From the NCBI GenBank assembly GCA_965214375.1, contig OZ243947.1:124001-188000 (forward strand): a stretch of 64,000 bases of DNA, written 5' to 3'. Positions 19,233-31,231 of this stretch are shown piece after piece. Both the position numbers and the translations under genes were made by a program. The notes beneath the pieces were generated by a model, which saw only the letters and a list, made by a program, of their open reading frames with translations, was not told the DNA's origin and did no database searches. The DNA is from Endobugula sp965214375. GTDB taxonomy: Bacteria; Pseudomonadota; Gammaproteobacteria; Pseudomonadales; Cellvibrionaceae. Each line of letters opens with the position of its first letter. Positions within the stretch are counted from its first letter, which is position 1.

Positions 19233-19256
19233 TTTACATTCCTTTTTGGAATGTTA
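19233..19256. promoter_or_regulatory. LysR-type operator palindrome between the regulator and leuC
   Basis: ACATTCC-N5-GGAATGT forms a near-perfect inverted repeat, extending to 9 of 10 positions per arm. It contains TTCC-N5-GGAA, which fits the T-N11-A rule for LysR boxes. It lies about 33 bases before the regulator start and 105 before leuC, as expected for an autoregulatory/activation site. Binding is inferred from position and symmetry. Confidence 0.6.
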
Positions 19257-19361
19257 ATTATAAAAAATATGAATTTGTTTTATAGTAGCACAAAGAGTAT
19301 GATAAGTGGTAATTCTCCGAACACCATATATAAAAGAGAAGATCCTAGTAGCGAGAACACC

Positions 19362-20795
19362 ATGAATAAAAGAACACTCTACGATAAATTATGGGATGCC
19401 CATCTTGTTAAACAACGAGATGATGGCTCGGCATTAATTTATATTGAGCGTCATATTGTCCATGAAGTGACGAGTCCTCAGGCCTTTGAAGGTTTACGTA
19501 TTGCAGGTCGCCAACCTTGGCGCATCGATAGTATTTTGGCGACTCCTGATCATAATGTCCCCACTACCAGTAAAGAACGTGAGTCCGGTGTGGACGGTAT
19601 TGAAGATCCGGTCTCAAAGATTCAAGTAAAAACACTGGATGATAACTGCGACAGCTTTGGTATCACTGAGTTTAAAATCAACGATAAACGCCAGGGTATT
19701 GTGCATGTGGTTGGCCCTGAATCCGGTGCCTGTTTGCCGGGTATGACCGTGGTTTGTGGAGATTCGCATACCGCTACCAACGGTGCTTTAGGCGCATTGG
19801 CGCATGGTATTGGCACCAGTGAAGTGGAGCATGTATTGGCAACTCAGTGTTTGGTTGCCAAAAAAATGAAAAACTTGCTGATTAAAGTCGATGGCGTGCT
19901 AGGAGTTGGAGTGACACCGAAAGATGTTGTTTTAGCGATTATTGAAGAAATTGGCACCGCAGGTGGTACCGGGTACGCGATGGAGTTCGGTGGGCAGGTG
20001 TTTCGAGATATGTCGATGGAAGGCCGTATGACGGTCTGTAATATGGCGATTGAAGCGGGTGCACGTGCGGGCATGGTAGCGGTAGATGATATTACCTTGA
20101 AGTATGTCAAAGGCCGTACTTTTGCGCCGAAGGGTGATGATTGGTACAAAGCTGTTGAATATTGGCAAACTTTGGTGAGTGACGAAGACGCTTTCTTCGA
20201 TAAGGTAGTTGAGATTGACGGCAACCACATTAAACCCAAAGTAAGTTGGGGAACATCGCCGGAAATGGTAACCGATATTGATGGTAATGTTCCTGACCCC
20301 GCACAAGAAAACGATGCGGTAAAAAAAGCCGGCATCGAACGCGCTTTGGAATATATGGGATTGACGGCAGGTCAGAGAATTGTGGATATTACACTGGATC
20401 GTGTATTTATCGGTTCCTGTACCAATTCCCGGATTGAAGATATGCGCGCAGCAGCGGCCATTGTTAAAGGACGTAAGAAAGCTAATTCTATTAAAGAAGC
20501 GATTGTTGTGCCCGGTTCTGGCTTGGTTAAGGAACAAGCCGAGGCTGAAGGTTTGGATAAAATTTTTACCGCCGCAGGTATTGAATGGCGCGAGCCAGGT
20601 TGTTCTATGTGTTTGGCTATGAACGCGGATAAATTAGGTGCGGGTGAACATTGTGCTTCAACCTCTAACCGTAATTTTGAAGGGCGTCAGGGCTTTGGTG
20701 GTCGTACCCATTTGGTCAGTCCGGAAATGGCCGCTGCTGCCGCGATTGCGGGTAAATTTGTTGATGTGCGCGAATTTGCGGAAATGGAGGCCTGA
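19362..20795 (+). CDS. leuC: 3-isopropylmalate dehydratase large subunit
   Basis: Isomerises 2-isopropylmalate to 3-isopropylmalate with LeuD in leucine synthesis. I start at ATG 19362 (MNKRTLYDKLWDAHLV), which gives 477 residues, the usual length. The frame extends upstream to 19251 but the extra residues are unlike the family. Motifs: GDSHTATNGALGALAHGIGTSEVEHVLATQ, the first cluster cysteine in GSCTNSR, and the other two in CSMCLAMN, the three ligands of the [4Fe-4S] cluster. leuD starts one base after the stop. Confidence 0.97.
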   Translation: MNKRTLYDKLWDAHLVKQRDDGSALIYIERHIVHEVTSPQAFEGLRIAGRQPWRIDSILATPDHNVPTTSKERESGVDGIEDPVSKIQVKTLDDNCDSFGITEFKINDKRQGIVHVVGPESGACLPGMTVVCGDSHTATNGALGALAHGIGTSEVEHVLATQCLVAKKMKNLLIKVDGVLGVGVTPKDVVLAIIEEIGTAGGTGYAMEFGGQVFRDMSMEGRMTVCNMAIEAGARAGMVAVDDITLKYVKGRTFAPKGDDWYKAVEYWQTLVSDEDAFFDKVVEIDGNHIKPKVSWGTSPEMVTDIDGNVPDPAQENDAVKKAGIERALEYMGLTAGQRIVDITLDRVFIGSCTNSRIEDMRAAAAIVKGRKKANSIKEAIVVPGSGLVKEQAEAEGLDKIFTAAGIEWREPGCSMCLAMNADKLGAGEHCASTSNRNFEGRQGFGGRTHLVSPEMAAAAAIAGKFVDVREFAEMEA

Positions 20796-20796
20796 T

Positions 20797-21447
20797 ATGA
20801 AAGCATTTACTGTCCATAAAGGGTTGGCTGGGCCGATGGATCGTGCCAATGTGGATACTGATATGATTATCCCCAAACAATTTTTGAAATCCATTAAACG
20901 CAGTGGTTTTGGTAAAAACTGTTTCGATGAATTGCGTTATCTGGATGAAGGTCAGCCAGATCAACCTTGTGATCATCGCCCTGTTAATGAAGAATTTCCA
21001 CTAAATTTTTCACGTTATAAAGGCGCCTCGGTGTTATTAACCCGTGAAAATTTTGGCTGCGGTTCCAGTCGTGAGCACGCGCCTTGGGCGTTGGATGATT
21101 ATGGTTTTCGTGCCATTATTGCGCCCAGTTATGCCGATATTTTCTACAATAATTCGTTTAAAAATGGTTTGTTGCCAGTTATTCTCGACGAACATATTGT
21201 GGATCAATTATTCGAGGAAATGTATGCGCAGGAAGGTTATGAATTAACGGTTGATCTTGAAAAACTGCAAGTAGTGACGCCCTCAGGTGAATGTTTTCCC
21301 TTTGAGCTGGATGAATTTCGTCGCCATTGTTTGCTGAATGGTTTGGATGATATTGGTTTGACTTTACAAGATGCCGAGGCGATTCATGCTTATGAGGCGC
21401 AATTGAAAGAGTCATCACCTTGGCTTTTTAATGCGATTAAAAGTTAA
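20797..21447 (+). CDS. leuD: 3-isopropylmalate dehydratase small subunit
   Basis: Partner of LeuC, forming the swivelling domain of the aconitase-like active site. With the start at ATG 20797, one base after the leuC stop and with GGAGG just upstream, the product has 216 residues, as expected. Family motifs include NVDTDMIIPKQFLKSI, the GCGSSREHAPWAL loop that contacts substrate, and IIAPSYADIFYNN. The gene is intact. It is followed by a 400-base gap with two long hairpin elements before leuB, so leuB may be expressed partly apart from leuCD. Confidence 0.97.
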   Translation: MKAFTVHKGLAGPMDRANVDTDMIIPKQFLKSIKRSGFGKNCFDELRYLDEGQPDQPCDHRPVNEEFPLNFSRYKGASVLLTRENFGCGSSREHAPWALDDYGFRAIIAPSYADIFYNNSFKNGLLPVILDEHIVDQLFEEMYAQEGYELTVDLEKLQVVTPSGECFPFELDEFRRHCLLNGLDDIGLTLQDAEAIHAYEAQLKESSPWLFNAIKS

Positions 21448-21479
21448 TGCATTCTGTGTTTCATGAAATGTCTTGTCTT

Positions 21480-21636
21480 GTGAGTGTTTAATATATCCCT
21501 TCAAGACACGCATAAATACATCCATGTAGCTCATTTTGCCCTCCATGGACGGAGGGTACATCGAAAATGCAGGAGCAATTTTCGTGTAAGGCGTCCCTGC
21601 CTCCAATGGTCTTGAATGGATATATTAAACGCTCAC
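21480..21636 (-). repeat. Variable-arm hairpin element, copy A (with inserted inner hairpins)
   Basis: Outer arms of 28 bases (21480-21507 and 21609-21636) are inverted repeats matching at 26 of 28 positions. The core reads on the minus strand and matches copies B and C: GACCATTGGAGGC, then a GGC-stem hairpin over 21590-21601, then TACATGGATGTA at 21517-21528, then GCGTGTC. Compared with copy C it holds about 50 extra bases forming two more small stems (CCCTCC/GGAGGG and CGAAAAT/ATTTTCG). It fills most of the leuD-leuB gap together with copy B. Its mechanism of spread is unknown. Confidence 0.8.
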
Positions 21637-21705
21637 TTTTACACAAAGTGTAGCATTAAAGTAATATATTAGTTGCAGTAAAGTTAATGTTTTGTATGTT
21701 GTTAG

Positions 21706-21809
21706 CTCTGAGCTTTATTAGTTTCCAAGACCATCGGAGGCATGGATGCCGAAGCTGAGCATACACGGATGGACTTGTAGCGTGTCTTGGAAACTAATAA
21801 AGCTCAGAG
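21706..21809 (+). repeat. Variable-arm hairpin element, copy B (perfect 26-base arms)
   Basis: Arms at 21706-21731 and 21784-21809 are perfect 26-base inverted repeats. They share only the innermost AAGAC/GTCTT with copies A and C; the outer 20 bases are specific to this locus. The core has the hairpin GGCATGGATGCC at 21739-21750 and a second stem TACA...TGTA at 21762-21779 whose loop carries CACGGATG. It ends 39 bases before the leuB start and would be in the leuB 5' leader if transcription comes from leuCD. Confidence 0.85.
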
Positions 21810-21848
21810 TGGATAAAAATAACTATTATTTATTGTTAGAGAATTAAA

Positions 21849-22922
21849 ATGTCAAAAAAATTACTCCTCCTCCCTGGTGATGGCATCGGCCCGGAAATTG
21901 TCTCAGAAGCGGTTAAGGTTCTGGATGTCGTCAACGAAAAATTTACTCTTGGTATCAACTATGAATATGGGCTAATGGGCGGTTGTTCGGTTGATGCTCA
22001 TGGTGTTCCTTTAACAGATGAAACGATTGCCACCGCGCGTGTCAGTGATGGTATTTTGTTGGGTGCTGTTGGTGGTCCCAAATGGGATACGTTGGATCGA
22101 GCTATTCGTCCAGAAAAAGGGTTGTTAAAAATTCGTTCTGAACTCGATTTGTTTTCTAATTTGCGTCCTGCCATTTTATCGCAGCAGTTAGCGGATGCCT
22201 CGTCACTGAAAAAAGAATTGGTCGCTGATCTGGATATTATGATTGTGCGTGAATTAACGGGTGGTATTTATTTTGGTGAGCCCCGCGGTGTACGTACCTT
22301 GGATAATGGTGAGCGCCAAGGTTATAACACCATGGTCTACAGTGAAAGCGAGATTGAGCGTATTGGCCGTAATGCGTTTGATATTGCTCAAAAGCGTGCC
22401 AATCGTTTGTGTTCAGTTGAAAAAGCCAATGTGCTGGAAGTATCGGATTTATGGCGTGAAGTCATGGAACGCATTGCCAGTGATTATCCGGATGTTGAGT
22501 TATCGCATATGTATGTCGATAACGCGGCGATGCAGCTTGTACGTGCACCTAAACAGTTTGATGTCATTGTTACGGGCAATTTGTTTGGCGATATATTGTC
22601 AGATTGCGCAGCGATGTTGACTGGCTCTATTGGGATGTTGCCATCGGCTTCATTAAATGCCGATGGTTTGGGTATGTATGAACCTGTACATGGTTCGGCG
22701 CCAGATATTGCTGGGCAGGGCTTGGCTAACCCATTGGCAACGATATTATCGTTGGAAATGTTGTTACGTTATTCACTCAATATGGCGCAAGCAGCAGATG
22801 CTATTTCAGCCGCAGTGTCACAGGTATTGGACCAGGGGCTGCGTACGGCTGATATTCACGCTGAGGGTATGACCCAGGTCAGTACTTCCCAAATGGGGGA
22901 TGCGGTTGTTGCTGCGCTATGA
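21849..22922 (+). CDS. leuB: 3-isopropylmalate dehydrogenase
   Basis: NAD-dependent oxidative decarboxylation of 3-isopropylmalate to 2-oxoisocaproate. The 357-residue product has the N-terminal GDGIGPEIV motif, the VGGPKWD loop, the substrate arginines in the LRPA and VRELTGGIYFGEPRG regions, and the metal-binding aspartates in VTGNLFGDILSDCAAMLTGSIGMLPSASL, followed by EPVHGSAPDIAGQGLANP. It is intact. The stop overlaps the start of a small damaged gene (ATGA at 22919-22922). Two hairpin elements lie upstream of it. Confidence 0.97.
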   Translation: MSKKLLLLPGDGIGPEIVSEAVKVLDVVNEKFTLGINYEYGLMGGCSVDAHGVPLTDETIATARVSDGILLGAVGGPKWDTLDRAIRPEKGLLKIRSELDLFSNLRPAILSQQLADASSLKKELVADLDIMIVRELTGGIYFGEPRGVRTLDNGERQGYNTMVYSESEIERIGRNAFDIAQKRANRLCSVEKANVLEVSDLWREVMERIASDYPDVELSHMYVDNAAMQLVRAPKQFDVIVTGNLFGDILSDCAAMLTGSIGMLPSASLNADGLGMYEPVHGSAPDIAGQGLANPLATILSLEMLLRYSLNMAQAADAISAAVSQVLDQGLRTADIHAEGMTQVSTSQMGDAVVAAL

Positions 22923-23233
22923 AAAAATTTCATTTAGCCATCTGTACACATAATTTAGCGGCGTCGATTCAAGATTATTCTCGTCGTTTATCTCAGCCAC
23001 CCCAGTTGGTGGTTGAGGATGAATATGCTTTATGGCGAACAGACTCGCTGAATATTTCTTTGCGTTGTGATCAGTCTTGTTCGCATGGTCAGATTCGCCA
23101 TCTTGGTTGGGAAGATGATGCGGCAACACAATTTTCTGAAGAGACCGATAGTCACGGTATTGTTTGGGAGCACTTTTCCTTTGCCTAGCAACGAGAAGAA
23201 ATTCTGGAACTTTGGCCGCAGGCCAACATTTAA
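22919..23233 (+). pseudogene. Small glyoxalase/VOC-like protein gene with an in-frame TAG
   Basis: The frame overlaps the leuB stop by four bases and encodes about 104 residues if the TAG at 23186-23188 is read through. Before it: KFHLAICTHNLAASIQDYSRRL, then an aromatic-rich strand, GQIRHLGWED and WEHFSFA. After it the frame continues without a break as QREEILELWPQ to TAA 23231-23233, so the stop looks premature and removes about 15 residues. The opening resembles the first beta-alpha unit of vicinal-oxygen-chelate proteins, but the assignment is tentative and no metal site is certain. The truncated 89-residue product might still fold. Confidence 0.6.
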
Positions 23234-23244
23234 GCTCAGTTGGA

Positions 23245-24162
23245 TTACCCTTTACGAATTGTCCCTGCTTTGTACAAATCCGTATAGACTTCCGGTGTTC
23301 CTATCGGCGGTTTGGCAAAGCGTCGATACACCCATTGGTATTGTGCGGGAGCCAGTCGAATACACTTTTCGATCGCCGCATTCAGTGCACTTGCGGCGTC
23401 TACCGGATTTTCAACATTCAGACCTTCAACTTCATCAAATACAATATCAAATCCTTCGCCTTTGGGTTTGCGAATAATCGCAGCCGTTAATACAGGAGAA
23501 TCATTGTGCTTTACTAACGATTGCGTCAATTTCCCGGTAAAAGCAGGCCGGTTGAAAAAGGGGGCATGCACTCCCGTTTCTTCCGATGGTAAATGGTCGG
23601 AAAGAATAGCAATCACAGTATTTTTCTTCAGTGCTTTAAATGCGTGCCTAACGCCTCGAGTGTCAACAGAAAACATGGCGCTACCAAGGCGACTGCGACT
23701 ATTAAAAACGATGTCTTCAAATACGGGGGATTTTATGGGGCGGTACATGCCGCCAAAACGATAATGCCAAGGTACATAAAAGTTTAGAATCTCCCAATTA
23801 CCTAAATGAGGTAATACCACGACGACGCCACGGCCTTTTTCATACGCCTGTTGTAGTACTTCAGGATTGCGCACGTTAGTTTTACGGCTTAAATATTCCG
23901 GTTTTCTAAACCACACATACGAAGTTTCCATAAACCATTTGCCAGTTTCTTGGGCGTTCTCTTGTAATAGTTTTTCTTGTTCTTCAAGTGAAAGTTCGGG
24001 GAAGCATAATTGGATATTGGTTTGTGCAACGTGTGAACGTTTTTTATTGTAGCGAATAAGTAATGTGCCCAGAGTACCGCCAATGGCTTGTGACCAGCGC
24101 AAAGGTAAAAAACTCAGAGGGGTGACAATTACAGTGGTGAGAAAAATTAACAGTTTGTGCAT
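23245..24162 (-). CDS. Lipid A biosynthesis-type lauroyl/myristoyl acyltransferase (LpxL/HtrB family)
   Basis: Members transfer a secondary acyl chain from acyl-ACP to Kdo-lipid A at the inner membrane. The 305-residue product has an N-terminal membrane anchor (LLIFLTTVIVTPLSFLPL) and the family catalytic HX4E motif in VVLPHLGNWEILN. It also has GGMYRPIKSP, the SDHLPSEETGVHAPFF segment and WVYRRFAKPP near the end. Which acyl position it modifies cannot be read from the sequence, so I give no lpx number. It converges with the leuB-linked small gene and diverges from asd. Confidence 0.88.
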   Translation of the reverse strand: MHKLLIFLTTVIVTPLSFLPLRWSQAIGGTLGTLLIRYNKKRSHVAQTNIQLCFPELSLEEQEKLLQENAQETGKWFMETSYVWFRKPEYLSRKTNVRNPEVLQQAYEKGRGVVVVLPHLGNWEILNFYVPWHYRFGGMYRPIKSPVFEDIVFNSRSRLGSAMFSVDTRGVRHAFKALKKNTVIAILSDHLPSEETGVHAPFFNRPAFTGKLTQSLVKHNDSPVLTAAIIRKPKGEGFDIVFDEVEGLNVENPVDAASALNAAIEKCIRLAPAQYQWVYRRFAKPPIGTPEVYTDLYKAGTIRKG

Positions 24163-24279
24163 AAATCCGATGAAATGTTTTTATTCGCTTATAAAAGGCA
24201 AAGTTTACCATAATCCGGTTACCTATTAGTGTTAATCTGCGGTAAACTACGCGGCCTTTGAAAATTAAGAGAGAGATTC

Positions 24280-25386
24280 ATGAAAGTTGGTTTTGTTGGT
24301 TGGCGCGGCATGGTCGGTTCAGTATTGATGGGCCGCATGAAAGAAGAAAACGATTTTGCCAATATCGAGCCTGTATTTTTTACCACTTCCAATGTGGGTG
24401 GTCAGGCTCCAGATATTGGTAAAACGTCTGGCCCCTTAAAAGATGCCAAAGATATTACCGAGCTGACCAAGATGGATGTCATTGTCACCTGTCAAGGGGG
24501 CGACTATACCAAAGCCGTATTTACACCTTTGCGTGAATCAGGGTGGAATGGTTATTGGATTGATTCAGCTTCTGCTTTACGTATGAATGATGATGCCATT
24601 ATTGTGTTGGATCCGGTCAATCGTTCTGTGATTGATGAGGCGTTGCAGAAAGACATTAAAAATTATATTGGCGGTAATTGTACGGTCAGCCTGATGCTAA
24701 TGGCAATCGGTGGGTTGATTAACGCTGGTCATGTTGAGTGGGTGTCGGCGATGACTTATCAGGCTGCCAGTGGTGGTGGTGCTCGTCATATGCGTGAGTT
24801 GATTACGCAAATGGGGTTGTTGCGTGATGAGGTTGCCGATGAGCTGGCTGACCCAGCGTCGGCAATTTTATCAATTGATCAAAAAATTGCCGAAAAATTG
24901 CGTAATGGTAGTTTGCCCCGCGATAACTGTGGTGTGCCGTTGGCAGGCAGTGTGTTGCCCTATATCGACAGTGAACTTGATAGCGGACAAAGCCGTGAAG
25001 AGTGGAAGGGTGATGCCGAGACTAACAAAATTGTTGGTGCATCAGAACGTATTCCGGTTGATGGTGTGTGTGTACGTGTGGGGGCGATGCGTTGCCATGC
25101 TCAAGGATTGACCATTAAACTTAAGCGGGATGTGCCTTTGGATGAGGTTGAGTCTCTGATCGCCAATGCCAATGATTGGGTAAAGGTTATTCCCAACCAT
25201 AAAGAACAGACGCTTTCTGATCTTACGCCTACCGCGGTGACAGGGACTTTGGCAATTCCGATAGGACGTTTGCGCAAAATGCATATGGGCCCTGAATACT
25301 TGAGTGCCTTTACTGTCGGTGATCAGCTATTGTGGGGAGCGGCAGAGCCGTTACGCCGAATGTTACAGATCCTCTGTCAGCGCTAA
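24280..25386 (+). CDS. asd: Aspartate-semialdehyde dehydrogenase
   Basis: Converts aspartyl-phosphate to aspartate semialdehyde with NADPH, the branch point to lysine, diaminopimelate, methionine and threonine. The 368-residue product is the gammaproteobacterial form. It has the nucleotide-binding GWRGMVGSVLMGRM at the N-terminus, the catalytic Cys134 in YIGGNCTVSLMLMA, YQAASGGGARHMRELI, and the active-site His region RVGAMRCHAQ. A clear GAGAGA ribosome site precedes the ATG. A strong terminator follows the gene, so it is probably its own unit. Confidence 0.97.
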   Translation: MKVGFVGWRGMVGSVLMGRMKEENDFANIEPVFFTTSNVGGQAPDIGKTSGPLKDAKDITELTKMDVIVTCQGGDYTKAVFTPLRESGWNGYWIDSASALRMNDDAIIVLDPVNRSVIDEALQKDIKNYIGGNCTVSLMLMAIGGLINAGHVEWVSAMTYQAASGGGARHMRELITQMGLLRDEVADELADPASAILSIDQKIAEKLRNGSLPRDNCGVPLAGSVLPYIDSELDSGQSREEWKGDAETNKIVGASERIPVDGVCVRVGAMRCHAQGLTIKLKRDVPLDEVESLIANANDWVKVIPNHKEQTLSDLTPTAVTGTLAIPIGRLRKMHMGPEYLSAFTVGDQLLWGAAEPLRRMLQILCQR

Positions 25387-25411
25387 TTTTGACTACACTT
25401 AGACAAGGTGT

Positions 25412-25447
25412 AAATAGAAAGAGGGATGTTTATCCCTCTTTCTATTT
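25412..25447 (+). terminator. Rho-independent terminator after asd
   Basis: A perfect 16-base-pair stem (AAATAGAAAGAGGGAT and its complement) closes a 4-base loop; the descending arm is itself T-rich. It separates asd from its paralogue at 25487. Confidence 0.88.
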
Positions 25448-25486
25448 TACATAGAGGAATGACGACCAGAGAGCAAGCGAGTTTTT

Positions 25487-26500
25487 ATGGATACAGTAAA
25501 TTTAGCCATTGTAGGTGCAACAGGTGCGGTGGGTGAAGCCGTTGTGGAATTATTGCAGGAAAGCACATTTCCTGTTGATCAACTGTATTTGTTAGCCAGT
25601 GAGCGTACGGCAGGTACCAGCCTGTTATTTCGCAGCAAACCATTAATGGTCAATATTATAGAGAGTTTTGATTTTAGCCAAGTTGATATGGCGATTTTTG
25701 TGGCGACAGACGCGGTATCTGAACAGTATGTTCCCAATGCTCAGGCTGCGGGGTGTGTGGTCATTGATAACAGCCCGGTATTTGCCAATAAACAACCATT
25801 GATTATTCCAAATGTGAATGCGGGCAAATTGGCTGCGGATAACAAACCTTCCTTAGTCGTGAACCCTGACAGCACGGTTGTTGCTTTGTGTACGGTATTA
25901 AAACCGATTGAAGATGCCGCCGGTATTAAACGTATTAATCTTACCACTTATGATTCTGTTTCTCGGCATGGTAAAAAAGCCATTCACGAACTGGCAACAC
26001 AAACAGCCAGCCTATTAAATGGGCAAGGTGCCGAGCCTAGTTTCTTCCCACAGCAGATTGCTTTCAATGTGCTGCCCTCGGTTGGAGATATTGAGGCAAA
26101 TGGCCATTCAGAATCTGAAAATCGTATTTATGATCAATTAATGGCCGTTATGAGTAAGCCGAATATCTTGTGTAATGTATCGTGTAGTCAGGTGCCCGTT
26201 TTTTATGCGGACAGCTTTGCTGTTCAACTGGAAACCGACGCTGCTATCACCGTTGATCAAGTTGAAGATATTTTAAAAAATCATAATGAAATCAATGTAT
26301 TAAATTCAGAAGAGCAAGCGGATATAGTGACGCCAGTTACAACGGCGGCGGGTAAAAATACGATTTATGTGAGCCGTATACGCGCCAATATGTCGGGTGA
26401 AAATGGGGTTTCTTTATGGATTGTGGCTGATAACGTTAAGAAAGGTGCAGCCTATAATACAATTCTCATTGCTGAAGAGTTGAAAAAAACATATTTATAA
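25487..26500 (+). CDS. Aspartate-semialdehyde dehydrogenase homologue lacking the catalytic cysteine (USG-1-like)
   Basis: A 337-residue paralogue of Asd with the NADP-binding N-terminus (LAIVGATGAVGEAVVELL) and the overall dehydrogenase layout. Where true enzymes have NPNCST, this protein has NPDST (residues 126-130), so Ser129 replaces the nucleophile. A downstream Cys135 is out of position. It is therefore unlikely to make aspartate semialdehyde. Similar USG-1-type proteins sit next to asd and fimV in Pseudomonas and relatives, and their role is not established. The frame is intact, which suggests retained function of some kind. Confidence 0.88.
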   Translation: MDTVNLAIVGATGAVGEAVVELLQESTFPVDQLYLLASERTAGTSLLFRSKPLMVNIIESFDFSQVDMAIFVATDAVSEQYVPNAQAAGCVVIDNSPVFANKQPLIIPNVNAGKLAADNKPSLVVNPDSTVVALCTVLKPIEDAAGIKRINLTTYDSVSRHGKKAIHELATQTASLLNGQGAEPSFFPQQIAFNVLPSVGDIEANGHSESENRIYDQLMAVMSKPNILCNVSCSQVPVFYADSFAVQLETDAAITVDQVEDILKNHNEINVLNSEEQADIVTPVTTAAGKNTIYVSRIRANMSGENGVSLWIVADNVKKGAAYNTILIAEELKKTYL

Positions 26501-26690
26501 TGAATACTTAGCGTTGATACTGAAAGTTTATTCGAGATTTTTTAGTGCATTTTCAAAAAAATGTACTGTAAACGTTACCAATATGGGCGCCGTATTTTGC
26601 GGTGAGTTACATAAGAAAGATAAAAATTGATAAAAAATGGCCGCTTACGTTAATAAGTTTGGGCGGTTCGGGGCAAAAAAAGGTAGATTT

Positions 26691-29631
<2,941 letters not shown>

Positions 29632-29654
<23 letters not shown>

Positions 29655-30504
29655 TCCCAAGCCTTACACTCGCAGTTGTGAAATTACTGAGGATTGCTCT
29701 TTTCCCGAAGGCATGCAGCGCGTTGCTTTGGGAATCGAGTATTCCGGCCACCGCTTTCATGGTTTTCAATCTCAAGCCCATGATACACAAACGATCCAGT
29801 CCTATCTGGAGATTGCACTTGCGCGTGTTGCCGATGAACCGATCAAACTGGTTTGTGCAGGTCGTACGGATGCTGGCGTGCACGCCACCAATCAGGTTAT
29901 TCATTTTGATACCTTAGCGGTCAGACCAGAAAAAGCGTGGCTGCGAGGTGCCAACACCTATTTGCCAGAAGGTATTAGTATTCGGTGGATGCAGTCAGTT
30001 GCACCACAATTTCATGCGCGTTTTAGTGCTCGATCTCGTACTTATCGCTATGTTATTTACAATCATTCAACACCCTCTGCGCTATTGCAGCATTATGTGA
30101 CCTGGGATCGTCGTACTCTGGATGTTCTATTAATGACTCAGGCAGCACAAACATTAATTGGCGAACATGACTTTAGTGCCTTTCGTGCAGCGCAGTGTCA
30201 AGCAAATAACACTGTCCGCTGTATACAGCGCATCGATATTACCAAGCAGCAAGACCTCATTGTCGTTGAAATTCAAGCAACCGCGTTTTTATATCATATG
30301 GTGCGCAATATTATGGGGGTTTTGATGGCGATTGCCGCAGGCGAGAAATCTGCAGATTGGGTGCAAACAGTGCTTGCCAGTCGTGACCGGCGTTGTGCCG
30401 GAGTCACCGCGCCAGCAGATGGTTTATATCTGGTCAATATTGAATATGGCGCCAGTTTTACTATTCCCAAAATGGCACAAGGGCCTTATTTTATTCATGA
30501 TTAA
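29632..30504 (+). CDS. truA: tRNA pseudouridine(38-40) synthase TruA
   Basis: Isomerises uridines 38-40 in the anticodon stem of many tRNAs. The catalytic Asp lies in CAGRTDAGVHATNQVIHF, and RFSARSRTYRY and HMVRNIMG are further family motifs. The start is uncertain: ATG 29632 overlaps the end of fimV by 23 bases and adds about 27 residues before the conserved QRVALGIEYSG strand; ATG 29713 would begin right at that strand. I prefer the longer form because the GEGMQRVAL-like approach is common in relatives and no good ribosome site precedes 29713. Otherwise intact. Confidence 0.92.
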
Positions 30505-30580
30505 TAGGCCTCTTCTGATCAATAGCGCCTTCTGGTAAAATACCCGCCTTTTCTGCCTACGAGAGGCTGTATTTTCGATA

Positions 30581-31231
30581 ATGAGCCATTATTATGCTCC
30601 CCGCGTAAAAATCTGCGGTATTACCTGTGTTGACGACGCTTTGACTGCTGCACAAGCGGGTGCTGATGCAGTGGGTATGGTGTTTTACAAGCCCAGCCCG
30701 CGTTATGTGGATGTTGATACTGCTCGTGACATTATTAGCGCAGTAGGTCCTTTGGTCACAACGGTTGCTTTATTTGTTGATGAAGAGACTGCCACGATTG
30801 ACCGTATAGTTAATGCGTTACCTTTACAATTACTACAGTTTCATGGTGATGAGGAGCCTGTATTTTGTAAGCAGTTTCAGCGCCCCTATATTAAAGCGCT
30901 CCGTATGAAACCGGATATTGATATTTTACAATCGGCGGCAACATATGCGTCTGCTCAGGGCGTATTGCTGGATGCTTATCGTCCCGGTTTGCCGGGTGGT
31001 ACCGGGGAGGTTTTTGATTGGAGTAGAGTGCCACAAACTAACCATCAGCTTCCTCCCATTATACTGGCGGGTGGCTTAACGCCGGGTAATGTACAGCAAG
31101 CGGTTAAACAAACCCAGCCTTATGCGGTTGATGTTAGCGGTGGAGTGGAGTTTTCACCAGGTAAAAAAGAGCCACAAAAAGTAATAGATTTTATTCGTAA
31201 TGCGAGATCTTCCATGGAGAATAATGCGTGA
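30581..31231 (+). CDS. trpF: Phosphoribosylanthranilate isomerase
   Basis: Third step of tryptophan synthesis from anthranilate, the Amadori rearrangement of PRA. The 216-residue TIM barrel has the catalytic Cys in VKICGIT, the conserved Asp of the phosphate barrel in LLDAYRPGLPGGTG, LAGGLTPGNV and VDVSGGVE. The stop overlaps the trpB start (ATGA-like overlap at 31228-31231), so trpF-trpB-trpA form an operon. Confidence 0.96.
   Translation: MSHYYAPRVKICGITCVDDALTAAQAGADAVGMVFYKPSPRYVDVDTARDIISAVGPLVTTVALFVDEETATIDRIVNALPLQLLQFHGDEEPVFCKQFQRPYIKALRMKPDIDILQSAATYASAQGVLLDAYRPGLPGGTGEVFDWSRVPQTNHQLPPIILAGGLTPGNVQQAVKQTQPYAVDVSGGVEFSPGKKEPQKVIDFIRNARSSMENNA

Noticed and set aside
21480..21809. 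Hairpin elements as integron attC sites or CRISPR repeats
   Set aside because: No RYYYAAC/GTTRRRY boxes, no cassette array, and no regular spacer array; only three copies, two close together.
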